Part shown: piece by piece, positions 46,522-54,856 of the stretch
Layout of the letters: every line of letters starts with the position of its first letter
Numbering within the stretch: position 1 is the stretch's first letter
Assembly (NCBI GenBank): GCA_016722945.1
Contig: JAEQMT010000010.1
Span: 62,001 to 126,000, forward strand
Source of the DNA: Desulfofustis sp. PB-SRB1
Lineage (GTDB): Bacteria > Desulfobacterota > Desulfobulbia > Desulfobulbales > Desulfocapsaceae
Direction of reading: 5' to 3'
Length of the DNA stretch: 64,000 nt
Position numbers and translations under genes: made by a program
The notes under the pieces: generated by a model
Seen by the model: only the letters and a program-made list of their open reading frames with translations
The model's database searches: none
What the model was told of the DNA's origin: nothing

Positions 46522-48735
46522 ATGTCCAGACTAGTCGCATTTGCCGCCATTCAAGGCGGCTATCAAGTCGTGGCCCAAGCTGACGGCGAACTGGAGAGAG
46601 CGCTGCAGAGTTATGATGCGTCCACCAAGATCGGCTTTGGCAACACCGCCTATTATCTGCCGGTTATCTATTCGCTGACCGGCATCAAATGTGAGACCCT
46701 CGAGGATCTGAAAAAACCCCTCGAATTTGCCCGCGGTCTGTTGCCGCCGCATCTCAAGGGGCACAACCACCTGCCGTATCTCGGACCGCTGCTGGATGCG
46801 GGGATGGCGGGTATTTTCGCTTACGAGGTGAAAGAGGCCCTGCGCATCCTGGCGGAGCCTGATTTTTATACCTTTACCGAAGACCCTGATCCAGGCGCCG
46901 GCAAGCTCTGGGTGGGGCCTGCTGATGACACCATTTTACGAAAACGCGGGGTCGAGTTCGTAGACGGTTCCGCCCCCGGCTTTGCCGCCGTGGTTGGCGC
47001 CGCTCCAGATGCTGAAACGGCCAAGATGATTATCGAAGATTACCAGAAGAAGAGCCTCTATATATTCTGCGCCGCCAACCATAACGGCAAGACCGCCATC
47101 GAGCAGTGTCTCGAGGCGGGCATGCAGGTTGGCTGGAATACCCGAATCGTGCCCTTTGGCCCCGATATTTCCTCCGCCGTTTTTGCCCTTGGGTTCGCTA
47201 ATCGTGCCGCCATGGCATTCGGTGGGGTTGAGCCGGGTGATCACCGGCGCATGCTGATCTACAACAAGAACCGGATTTTTGCCTTCGTCAACGCCCTGGG
47301 CGATGTCGGCACCGAGTGGGCGGTGGCGGCCGCCGGCGCGGTTAACTGGGGCTTTCCGACCCTGGCCGATACCGATATTCCGGAAATTCTGCCCACCGGC
47401 ATCTGTACCTACGAGCATGTGGTGGCAAATGTGCCCCATGACGAGATCTGCCAGAAATCGGTGGAGGTTCGCGGCCTGAAGATCAACGTCACCGAGATCG
47501 ATATCCCCCTCGCCTTCGGTCCGGCCTTTGAGGGTGAGCGTGTTCGCGGCGCCGATCTCTATGCCCAGACCGGCGGCGGCAAGACCCAGTGCACCGAGCT
47601 GGTCAAGATGGCCGACATGAAGGAGATCGACGACGGCAAGGTAGAGGTGGTGGGCCCCGATCTGGGCGATGTCCAGGAAGGCGGAACCCTGCCGCTGGGT
47701 ATCTACGTGCAGATTGCCGGGCGTGAGTTTCAGGAGGACTTCGAGCCCATCATGGAGCGGCAGATTCACCATCTCATCAACTACATCCAGGGCGTCATGC
47801 ACATCGGTCAGCGCGACATCTCCTGGGTGCGCATCTCCAAGGCGGCCGTTGAAAAAGGGTTTACCCTGAAAGATATCGGGGTAGTGCTGCACGCCAAGTT
47901 CCACCAGGATTTTCAGAAGATTGTCGACAAGGTGCAGGTCACCCTCTTTACCAAAGCCGAAGATGTGGAAAAACTCACCGAACGGGCCCGCGCCGAGTAT
48001 AAGAAGCGCGACGAACGGGTGGATACCATGACCGACGAGGACGTGGAGACCTTCTACTCCTGCACCCTGTGTCAGTCCTTTGCCCCCAGCCATGTCTGCA
48101 CCGTGAGCCCGGAGCGAACCGGCCTCTGCGGCGCGTATAACTGGATGGATTGCAAGGCATCCTTTGAGATCAACCCCACCGGCCCCAACCAGCCGGTAAA
48201 CAAGGGCAAGGTGCTCGATCCGGTACTGGGACGTTTTGAAGGGGTGGATGAATTCATCAAAGGCGCCTCCAAAGGGGCGATTGAGACCTATAACTTCTAT
48301 TCCATGGTCAATGCTCCCATGACCACCTGCGGCTGTTGCGAATGTATCGCTGCCATGCTGCCGTCCTGCAACGGCATTATGACGGTCAATCGCGATTACG
48401 CCGGTGAGACCCCATGCGGTATGAAGTTCACCACCCTGGCCGGTGTAATGGGTGGTGGCGCCTCTTCTCCGGGATTCGTCGGCCATTCCAAGTTCAACAT
48501 CACCCAGAAGAAGTTTATTACCGGTGATGGCGGATTGCTCCGCATGGTATGGATGCCCAAGGTGCTCAAGGATGAGATTGGCGAACGGCTTAATGCCCGT
48601 GGTAAAGAAATGGGCATCGACAACTTCGTCGATATGATTGCCGATGAGACGGTGGGACTCACCGAGGACGAGATTCTGCCGTTCCTGCAGGAAAAAGGCC
48701 ATCCCGCCCTCAACATGGATTCTTTAATCGGCTAA
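46522..48735 (+). CDS. acsB: CO-methylating acetyl-CoA synthase
   Basis: A 737-residue AcsB subunit. The A-cluster Fe-S ligands are CTLCQSFAPSHVC (CX2CX8C) plus a fourth Cys ten positions on, and the nickel-bridging CGC is in TTCGCCECIAAM. The N-terminal CODH-binding domain is present, so this is the full acetogenic form and not the short archaeal one. ATG 46522 follows GAGGAGG. It joins methyl, CO and CoA to make acetyl-CoA, or runs in reverse for acetate oxidation. Confidence 0.95.
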   Translation: MSRLVAFAAIQGGYQVVAQADGELERALQSYDASTKIGFGNTAYYLPVIYSLTGIKCETLEDLKKPLEFARGLLPPHLKGHNHLPYLGPLLDAGMAGIFAYEVKEALRILAEPDFYTFTEDPDPGAGKLWVGPADDTILRKRGVEFVDGSAPGFAAVVGAAPDAETAKMIIEDYQKKSLYIFCAANHNGKTAIEQCLEAGMQVGWNTRIVPFGPDISSAVFALGFANRAAMAFGGVEPGDHRRMLIYNKNRIFAFVNALGDVGTEWAVAAAGAVNWGFPTLADTDIPEILPTGICTYEHVVANVPHDEICQKSVEVRGLKINVTEIDIPLAFGPAFEGERVRGADLYAQTGGGKTQCTELVKMADMKEIDDGKVEVVGPDLGDVQEGGTLPLGIYVQIAGREFQEDFEPIMERQIHHLINYIQGVMHIGQRDISWVRISKAAVEKGFTLKDIGVVLHAKFHQDFQKIVDKVQVTLFTKAEDVEKLTERARAEYKKRDERVDTMTDEDVETFYSCTLCQSFAPSHVCTVSPERTGLCGAYNWMDCKASFEINPTGPNQPVNKGKVLDPVLGRFEGVDEFIKGASKGAIETYNFYSMVNAPMTTCGCCECIAAMLPSCNGIMTVNRDYAGETPCGMKFTTLAGVMGGGASSPGFVGHSKFNITQKKFITGDGGLLRMVWMPKVLKDEIGERLNARGKEMGIDNFVDMIADETVGLTEDEILPFLQEKGHPALNMDSLIG

Positions 48736-48744
48736 ACGGGCAGT

Positions 48745-48772
48745 GTCCCGGCCGCCTGGGCGCGGCCGGGAC
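48745..48772 (+). promoter_or_regulatory. Strong intercistronic hairpin acsB-acsC
   Basis: An 11-bp perfect GC-rich stem, GTCCCGGCCGC and its complement, with a 6-nt loop, followed by CTCATTTT; it lies in the 73-bp gap before acsC. Attenuation of downstream genes is possible. Confidence 0.7.
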
Positions 48773-48808
48773 CTCATTTTAATGAACTTCAGATAAGGAG
48801 AAGGACCA

Positions 48809-50152
48809 ATGGCACTAACCGGTATGCAAATTTTCAAGCTCCTGCCGAAGACAAACTGCAAGGAGTGTGGTGTGCCGACCTGCCTTGCCTTTGCCATGAA
48901 TTTAGCCTCGGGAAAGGCGGAACTCGATTCCTGTCCGTACGTATCCGATGAGGCGCGGGCGCAGTTGGAGGAGGCCTCGGCCCCGCCCATCCGTCAGGTT
49001 ATGGTGGGAAAAGGGGTGCGCAAAGCAAATACCGGCGGGGAAACCGTGTTGTACCGGCACGAGAAGACCTTTTACAACCAGACCCTGTTCGCCGCCGTGA
49101 TCACTGCCGATACCCCGGCCGCTGAGATCGATGCGAAACTCAAAGCGTGGAACGCGCTGCAATTCGAACGGGTGGGCTTTAATCTTCGCCCCGAGCTGGT
49201 GGCCGTCAAGGATACCGGCGGCGACGGCGCCGCCTTTGCGGCGGTTGCCAAGCAGGTAGCCGAGACCTCCGAGTTCAACCTGATTTTGATGAGCGAAGAT
49301 GCAGGGGTCATGCAGGCCGGCGTTGATGCGTGCGGATTCAAGCGGCCCCTGTTGTACGCGGCCACTGAAGCCAATGTCGATGGCTTTGGCGCCATTGCCA
49401 AGGACAGCGGACTGCCGCTGGCGGTGAAGGCGAACGGGATCGACGGAGTTGCCGCACTCACCGAGAAACTTACCGCCATGGGCCTGAAGGATCTGGTAAT
49501 CGATCCCGGCTCACGGGAGGTGAAAAAGGGGCTGGAGGACATGGTGGCACTGCGCCGGGCGGCGCTGAAGGACGGTAATCGGGCAGTGGGCTTTCCCACC
49601 ATCTGTTTCCCCTGCGAGATGGCCTCCAACCCGGACATGGAAGCGCTGATCGGTGCCATGTATGTGGCCAAATACGGCAGTATCGTGGTGCTCTCGGATT
49701 TTACCGCCGAGGCTGTATTCCCGCTGATGCTGGAGCGGCTTAACGTATACACTGATCCGCAGCGGCCGATGACGGTTACCGAGGGTATCTATGAAATCGG
49801 CAGTCCGGATGAAAATTCCCCGATTCTGGTGACCACTAACTTCGCCCTTACCTACTTCATCGTCTCCGGCGAAGTTGAGGCGAGCAAGGTGCCCACCTGG
49901 CTGCTGATCAAAGATTCCGAAGGGTTGTCGGTGTTAACCGCGTGGGCGGCCGGCAAATTCAGCGGCGATGATGTGGGACTTTTCGTCAAAAAATGCGGAA
50001 TTGCCGACAAGGTAAAGCACAAGGAGGTGATTATCCCCGGCTACGCCGCGGCCATCACCGCCGATGTCGAAGAAGAACTGCCGGAATGGACGGTTACCGT
50101 TGGTCCGCGTGAAGCGGCCCATCTGCCGGCGTTTTTGAAGGCTCGGGCGTAA
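48809..50152 (+). CDS. acsC: Corrinoid Fe-S protein large subunit
   Basis: A 447-residue CoFeSP gamma subunit. The N-terminal 4Fe-4S domain has CKECGVPTC and a Cys 16 residues later (DSCPYV), followed by the TIM barrel and the C-terminal corrinoid-binding domain (GSPDENSPILVTTNFALTYF; AWAAGKFSGDDV). It carries the methyl corrinoid from AcsE to AcsB and is the partner of AcsD. GGAG precedes the ATG. Confidence 0.95.
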   Translation: MALTGMQIFKLLPKTNCKECGVPTCLAFAMNLASGKAELDSCPYVSDEARAQLEEASAPPIRQVMVGKGVRKANTGGETVLYRHEKTFYNQTLFAAVITADTPAAEIDAKLKAWNALQFERVGFNLRPELVAVKDTGGDGAAFAAVAKQVAETSEFNLILMSEDAGVMQAGVDACGFKRPLLYAATEANVDGFGAIAKDSGLPLAVKANGIDGVAALTEKLTAMGLKDLVIDPGSREVKKGLEDMVALRRAALKDGNRAVGFPTICFPCEMASNPDMEALIGAMYVAKYGSIVVLSDFTAEAVFPLMLERLNVYTDPQRPMTVTEGIYEIGSPDENSPILVTTNFALTYFIVSGEVEASKVPTWLLIKDSEGLSVLTAWAAGKFSGDDVGLFVKKCGIADKVKHKEVIIPGYAAAITADVEEELPEWTVTVGPREAAHLPAFLKARA

Positions 50153-50212
50153 GCAAAGCGCAGACAACCATAAACTAAAACAGGCCGCGTAAGGCAGTGA
50201 AGGAGAGAGGAT

Positions 50213-51103
50213 ATGATTTTATTTGGTGAAAGTCTCAACGTAATTTCAAAGAAAATCGGCGCCGCCTTCAAGGAGCGCGATCCCAAGCCGATTCAGGAGG
50301 AGGCCCTGGAGCAGAAGGAAAAGGGGATGGACTATATCGACATCAACCTCGGCCCGGCCAAAAAAGATGGCCATGAGTTGATGCCGTGGGTCTGCCAGAC
50401 GGTACAGGAAGTGGTGCCCGATATGCCCCTGTTGCTCGACACCTCAAACATCGCCGCCATTGAGGAAGGGCTGAAGGTGCTCAAACCGGCAGCAAAACCG
50501 CACATCATCAATTCCATTATGGCGCGACCTGAGCGCTATGAGGCGATGCTGCCCATCGCCGCCAAATACCAGGCCGATATGGTGGCATTGCTGTGGGGGC
50601 CCGATGGGCTGCCGCGCGACGAGAACGAGCGTGCCGCACTCTGCGTGGAGTTGCTCTATGCCGCCAACGAGGCGGGCATACCCAACGAAAAAATCTGGGT
50701 AGACGGCATTGTCACCCCGGTTAACATCCAGCAGCCGCAACTGGTAAGTCTGCTCAATTTCCAGATGATGCTCGAAGATATCGCGCCCGGCGCCATGAGT
50801 ACCTGCGGTTTGTCAAACATCTCCAACGGCCCGCCGGTGGAGATGCGCCCGATTCTTAACACAACCTATATGGTGATGCTCGAGCGCTATGGGATGAAGT
50901 CGTGCATCGCCGATCCCCTGGACGAAAATCTCACCCTGATAGCCAAGGGCAAGCGTCCCGAGGTTGTCGAGATCGTCCATCAGACCATGGATGGGGCCGG
51001 TCCCGATCCGGCCTCGGTGGACAAGGAGCTGGCCGAGTATGTCAAGACCGTCAAGGTGATCATGGGTGAGAGCCTCTACTCCGATTCGTATCTGGAATTG
51101 TAG
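50213..51103 (+). CDS. acsE: Methyltetrahydrofolate:corrinoid Fe-S protein methyltransferase
   Basis: A 296-residue TIM-barrel methyltransferase (pterin-binding, MeTr/AcsE), a little longer than the typical ~262. Motifs include MILFGESLNVISKKIG, MDYIDINLGPAKKDG and STCGLSNISNGPP, the last being a conserved pterin/cobalamin contact loop. It transfers the methyl from methyl-H4folate to AcsC. GGAGAG precedes the ATG. It is the last gene before the terminator. Confidence 0.93.
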   Translation: MILFGESLNVISKKIGAAFKERDPKPIQEEALEQKEKGMDYIDINLGPAKKDGHELMPWVCQTVQEVVPDMPLLLDTSNIAAIEEGLKVLKPAAKPHIINSIMARPERYEAMLPIAAKYQADMVALLWGPDGLPRDENERAALCVELLYAANEAGIPNEKIWVDGIVTPVNIQQPQLVSLLNFQMMLEDIAPGAMSTCGLSNISNGPPVEMRPILNTTYMVMLERYGMKSCIADPLDENLTLIAKGKRPEVVEIVHQTMDGAGPDPASVDKELAEYVKTVKVIMGESLYSDSYLEL

Positions 51104-51123
51104 CACTATCGTTTCCCCTGTTG

Positions 51124-51156
51124 AAAAGCCCCGCTCTGCCCGGAGTGGGGCTTTTT
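51124..51156 (+). terminator. Rho-independent terminator after acsE
   Basis: AAAAGCCCCGCTC pairs with GAGTGGGGCTTTTT around a short loop, ending in a T-run. It closes the acs transcription unit. Confidence 0.88.
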
Positions 51157-51276
51157 ATTTGGGCTGCGGAACACTCTGCCGATGACGGTTTTCGTGGCTG
51201 TGCAACTTCCGCCGTGACCATTTCACGGAAGTGATTAGACTTTCAGGCCTGATATTATCAACATGATGGGGGATAT

Positions 51277-51561
51277 ATGAGCGAAACAATCGGCCAGGAA
51301 GGATGGGTGTATGTGATCGTGAGTGAAAAGGACGGGGAGGGAACGTATCTCGGTCTGTTTGATGAAGAGCAGGAGATTGATTTCATTCCCGCCTTTACCT
51401 CCCGAGAGGCGGCCCAGGACTCGTTTCTCAACCTTCCCCGGGAGCCGGGCAAGAAGTATGAGATACAGGCGATTCACATCGAAGAATTGACCACCGATGC
51501 CCGTCAGAGCGGCTTTAAGGTCAGCCTTATCGACAGCGATGGAAAAGTGGTTGACCCGTAA
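51277..51561 (+). CDS. Small hypothetical protein
   Basis: A 94-residue acidic, soluble protein that I do not recognise (WVYVIVSEKDGEGTYLGLFD; DFIPAFTSREAAQDSFLNLP). It looks like a small mixed alpha/beta domain. ATG follows GGGGGATAT, a plausible ribosome binding site. It sits between the acsE terminator and the MITE before cooC, so it may be a separate transcript. Confidence 0.68.
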   Translation: MSETIGQEGWVYVIVSEKDGEGTYLGLFDEEQEIDFIPAFTSREAAQDSFLNLPREPGKKYEIQAIHIEELTTDARQSGFKVSLIDSDGKVVDP

Positions 51562-51578
51562 TAAGAACAAGGGCTGTA

Positions 51579-51719
51579 GGGAGCTTTGAAAAATGAGAAT
51601 GTTCGTTCAAGATCAATGCGCGAGCAAAATTTTGCCGCAGGCATATGAGTGATATTGCCAGGATAAAATTTGTTGAGCAACGATGAGATTGGACGAAAAG
51701 GCCATTTTGCAAGGTTCCC
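51579..51719. mobile_element. 141-bp MITE family, copy 5 (inverted)
   Basis: Begins GGGAGCTTTGAAAAATGAG and ends CATTTTGCAAGGTTCCC, flanked by the 4-bp direct duplication TGTA (51575-51578 and 51720-51723). The start of cooC is 25 bp downstream. Confidence 0.85.
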
Positions 51720-51743
51720 TGTAATTACTGTAAGGAGTACACA

Positions 51744-52517
51744 ATGGGACTTAAACTTGCCATCGGCGGCAAAGGCGGGGTTGGCAAAACCACCGTGGCC
51801 GCCCTGCTGGCCCGCTATTTTGCCCGGGCGGGTAATCAGGTAATTGCCATCGATGCCGATCCGGTGAGCAACCTGGCCGCGGCCCTGGGTATCGATGAAC
51901 GTGAACCGATCACCCCCATTGCCGAGCTGGCCGATCTCATCGAGGAACGAACCGGTGCCAAGCCGGGCACCATGGGCGGTTTTTTCACCCTGAATCCGAG
52001 GGTGGATGACATTCCCGAACGTTTTTCCCGCCAGTGTGACGGCGTTCGTTTGCTGGTTATGGGCACCGTACAGAACGGCGGCGGTGGCTGTATCTGCCCG
52101 GAAAGCACGGTGCTCAAGACCCTGATGACCCATCTGGTGCTGCAGCGCGAAGATATTCTCATCATGGACATGGAGGCGGGGGTGGAGCATCTCGGCAGGG
52201 GAACCTCCGGCTCGGTGGATGCCCTGGTGATCGTGGTCAATCCGGGGCTGCGATCCATGCACGCGGCGGATAAAATCAGAAAACTGGGGACCGAGCTGGG
52301 TATCAGGCGGACCGTGGTGCTCGGCAACCGGGTGGATGATGCGGCCGATGAGGAACTGATCAGAACGACCTTGAGTGATTTTGAGATCATCGGATGTCTG
52401 CCTGAGGTAGCTGAGATCAACAGGGCCGATCGCACCGGCGCCAGACCATTTGCGGACATAAGCGCGGCACCGCCTCAGTTGGCCGAGATTGGCGGCGCAC
52501 TGGCGCACCTCGCCTAA
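51744..52517 (+). CDS. cooC: CODH nickel-insertion ATPase CooC/AcsF
   Basis: A 257-residue P-loop NTPase of the MinD/Mrp class: N-terminal GGKGGVGKTT (deviant Walker A with signature Lys), VIAIDADPVSN, the metal-binding CXC in GGGGCICPEST, and LIMDMEAGVEHLGRG. CooC dimers hold nickel at the CXC and mature the CODH C-cluster (and AcsF the A-cluster). It is separated from the main acs operon by the MITE but clearly belongs to it functionally. Confidence 0.93.
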   Translation: MGLKLAIGGKGGVGKTTVAALLARYFARAGNQVIAIDADPVSNLAAALGIDEREPITPIAELADLIEERTGAKPGTMGGFFTLNPRVDDIPERFSRQCDGVRLLVMGTVQNGGGGCICPESTVLKTLMTHLVLQREDILIMDMEAGVEHLGRGTSGSVDALVIVVNPGLRSMHAADKIRKLGTELGIRRTVVLGNRVDDAADEELIRTTLSDFEIIGCLPEVAEINRADRTGARPFADISAAPPQLAEIGGALAHLA

Positions 52518-52584
52518 CTTGCATGGATTAGCCTTGGAGTGCTGCTCAAGCTGATGACGATCTGTATCAGATATATCTTCCGCA

Positions 52585-53652
52585 ATGGATAATTTTCTTG
52601 CCAGGGCGCTGCCCACCGGTGTCGGTTCCATGCCCATGCGCGATCACCAGGCCGCCGTTGAGGTCATTGCCAGGTACCTGCCCCAGCTACCGTTCTGGCC
52701 GCAATTGTCTCAATATCGCCAAGAGGGGATGATTAATCAGTTTGCCGCCGCCATGCCCGGGTTGCGTCAGCGCGACAAAACCCCCTATATTGACGTAACA
52801 GTGCCTGAATTTGACCATGAACTGGTTGCTTTTTATGAGGAGTACCTGGCGGCGCACGAAGCGGAGAAGGTTGCCGATGAGAGCCGTTTTTCCATGGGAA
52901 CCAGGGAGAGCGCCGGCTTCTTCGCCCTGCTTGAAACCCTGCACGCGGATGCCGACAACCTGATAAAACTCAAGGGCCAGGTGACCGGACCGGTTACCTT
53001 CTGTATGGCGGTAAAAGACCACGACGGCCGCGCCATCTTCTACAACGAACAACTGCGTGATGCCGCCGTCAAGATGATTGCCCTCAAGGCACGCTGGCAG
53101 GCTGAGAGACTGGCCCGCCTGACACCTGCCCCGATCATCTTTCTCGATGAGCCGGGGCTGGCCGGTTTTGGCTCATCCGCCTTTATAACGGTGAGCGCCG
53201 AAGAGATTGTCGCGGCACTGAGTGAGGTCGTTGCGGCCCTGCATCAGGGAACCGGGCTGGCCGGAGTGCATGTCTGCGCCAACACCGAATGGCCGCTGAT
53301 TTTTGACGCGGGTGCTGATATCGTGAATTTCGACGCCTTTGGTTACTTTGACAAGTTTATCCTCTACCCGGAACAACTGCGCGGCTTTATAGCTCGTGGC
53401 GGGATCATCGCCGGCGGCATTGTCCCCACCAGCCCCGATGACATCGGCAGCCGCACCGCTGAGCAGCTTGTGGATCTCTGGTTCAGCCAGGCGGGCCGGA
53501 TCGGCGAGTTGGGGGTTGAGCTGGAACAAATTTTTAACCAGAGTCTTATTACCCCCAGCTGTGGATTGGGCACGGTTCGCGAGGAACAGGCCATACATAC
53601 GCTTGGCCTGACCCGGGCGGTGTCGGATCTGATCCGGCAACGTTTTGGGTGA
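52585..53652 (+). CDS. Core-MetE type methionine synthase
   Basis: A 355-residue protein corresponding only to the catalytic C-terminal domain of cobalamin-independent methionine synthase (UROD/MetE-like barrel). Zinc ligands are visible as His and Cys in VHVCANTEW and Cys in ITPSCGLGT; EPGLAGFGSS and GQVTGPVTFC are further family blocks. Short core-MetE proteins (MesA-MesD families) use methyl-corrinoid donors instead of folate, and the MesB type occurs with CODH/ACS. Its location next to cooC supports methyl transfer from AcsCD to homocysteine (inference). Its stop overlaps the next frame by GTGA. Confidence 0.82.
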   Translation: MDNFLARALPTGVGSMPMRDHQAAVEVIARYLPQLPFWPQLSQYRQEGMINQFAAAMPGLRQRDKTPYIDVTVPEFDHELVAFYEEYLAAHEAEKVADESRFSMGTRESAGFFALLETLHADADNLIKLKGQVTGPVTFCMAVKDHDGRAIFYNEQLRDAAVKMIALKARWQAERLARLTPAPIIFLDEPGLAGFGSSAFITVSAEEIVAALSEVVAALHQGTGLAGVHVCANTEWPLIFDAGADIVNFDAFGYFDKFILYPEQLRGFIARGGIIAGGIVPTSPDDIGSRTAEQLVDLWFSQAGRIGELGVELEQIFNQSLITPSCGLGTVREEQAIHTLGLTRAVSDLIRQRFG

Positions 53653-53657
53653 AGTCA

Positions 53658-54041
53658 ATGGATAGGATCAGTATTGGATTTGATGAGACCCTGGTTGTTG
53701 ACTGTCAGTGTGTGCTCATCGTTCCTGAAGAGGCCCTGGTGGAAGGGGGCTATATCAAAAAATTCAGTACCAGGGCCGGTGCTCATGATAAACATGAGTT
53801 TCATGCCCTGGCCCAGATGGCTTACTATCAGGCAGAGGACGCGGAACTGGTGCCACGGATTATGGTGGGGTCGTGCAAGATTACAATGGGTGATGAGCAC
53901 GAAGAGCTGACCAGCGGTCTTGTTATCTGGCGTGAAAAATATGGCGCCATCGATGCGGCGGTGCACCAGTGGCTTGCCGCCGGCAAGCTGTTAGCGGCGG
54001 CGCATCGCTTCTGCACAAGATGGATACGGCTTGATATTTGA
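53658..54041 (+). CDS. Unknown protein in the CODH/ACS region
   Basis: A 127-residue soluble protein, not recognised. It starts ISIGFDETLVVDCQCVLIVP (with a CXC) and has PRIMVGSCKITMGDEHEELT, a likely beta-rich core, then an Ala-rich helix (HQWLAAGKLLAAAHRFC). Three or four conserved-looking Cys are spread over it. The start is ATG 53658 (or GTG 53649, overlapping the upstream stop). It is followed within a few bases by the DUF166 gene, so the two are probably co-translated. Confidence 0.6.
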   Translation: MDRISIGFDETLVVDCQCVLIVPEEALVEGGYIKKFSTRAGAHDKHEFHALAQMAYYQAEDAELVPRIMVGSCKITMGDEHEELTSGLVIWREKYGAIDAAVHQWLAAGKLLAAAHRFCTRWIRLDI

Positions 54042-54045
54042 TGGT

Positions 54046-54684
54046 ATGGGTGTGAAAAAACAGCATATTACCGTCTTTCAGCAACACGGCAGCGGCGAGC
54101 GAAAAATCGAAGGGGTGCGCCGCTACGGCGGTGATGATATCGTTCTTGAGGTGGTATCAATCAATGACGAACTGCCGCCGGTCATTGATGACACCAAACC
54201 CTATCTCCCCACTGAGATAAAAGCTGATCTGGTGCTTGATTTTCTCACCCATCCCGATCTCTCCGCTGACTTGGCCGGCCGCTGCGCGCAGAGGCACATT
54301 CCCGTTATCGCCTCGGGCAAAAAGCATCGCGGCGCCACCCTGATCAGCCCGCCCACCTGATGTGGTCTGGCCCGGCAGGAGTGTCTGGGTACCTATGGCG
54401 AGTTGTTCGGAGCCCCTGAATTTGAGGTGGAGGTGGACGGCGGGTTCGTTACCAGTGTTCGCGTCATCCGTGGCGCACCCTGTGGGGCAACCTGGGAGGC
54501 GGCGGCTCCCATAGTCGGTCTGCCGGTGGCGACGGCGGCCCGGGAGATCGGCTTGCAAACCCAGTTTTTCTGCAGCGCCGACCCGGCCGGCTGGGATCCC
54601 CTGCACGGCAAAAGTCCGGTTCACTTTGCCGGTAAAGTTCATCATCAGGCCCTTGCCAGGGCCCTTAAAAAATTAGATTCATAA
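54046..54684 (+). CDS. DUF166 (COG1810) protein with in-frame UGA, putative selenoprotein
   Basis: A continuous 212-residue DUF166 protein if the TGA at 54358-54360 is read through. Before it: ISINDELPPVIDD-like strand, FLTHPDLSADLAGRC, TLISPPT. After it: CGLARQECLGTYG, APEFEVEVDGGFVTSVRVI, RGAPCGATWEAA, and FFCSADPAGWDPLHGKSPVH, all in order and with no further stop. DUF166 proteins have a Cys-Cys at this site (as in PPTCC), so UGA replaces the first Cys as U-C. A hairpin with loop GGAG begins 10 nt later. The start could be ATG 54046 or GTG 54052. A plain nonsense mutation is the alternative. Confidence 0.72.
54358..54389 (+). promoter_or_regulatory. Candidate bacterial SECIS hairpin
   Basis: After UGA (54358-54360) and a 10-nt spacer, CCCGGCA (54371-54377) pairs with UG-CUGGG (54382-54383, 54385-54389) leaving a bulged U at 54384 and an apical GGAG loop (54378-54381). 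The loop starts 18 nt after UGA, close to the fdhF SECIS of E. coli, with G at the first two loop positions and a bulged U. Confidence 0.65.
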
Positions 54685-54856
54685 CCGGCGGCAACCGGGA
54701 GTCGTTCTCTACGCTTCGCGGCATGGCGGTAAGTGAGGAGTAACGTTCTCGGCCTTTTGCCGTTGCCTGATTTGTGCATTGCGGATCGGCCAGAAGTAAT
54801 TAATTCTTTTGTCACCTAATATTTGAACACTGTAAATACCAGCACAAGGAGCAGCC

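Noticed and set aside
46936-48702. 588-codon open frame on the minus strand across acsB
   Set aside because: It is antisense to acsB, whose family motifs are complete, and the frame has no recognisable domain; it arises from GC-rich codon use.
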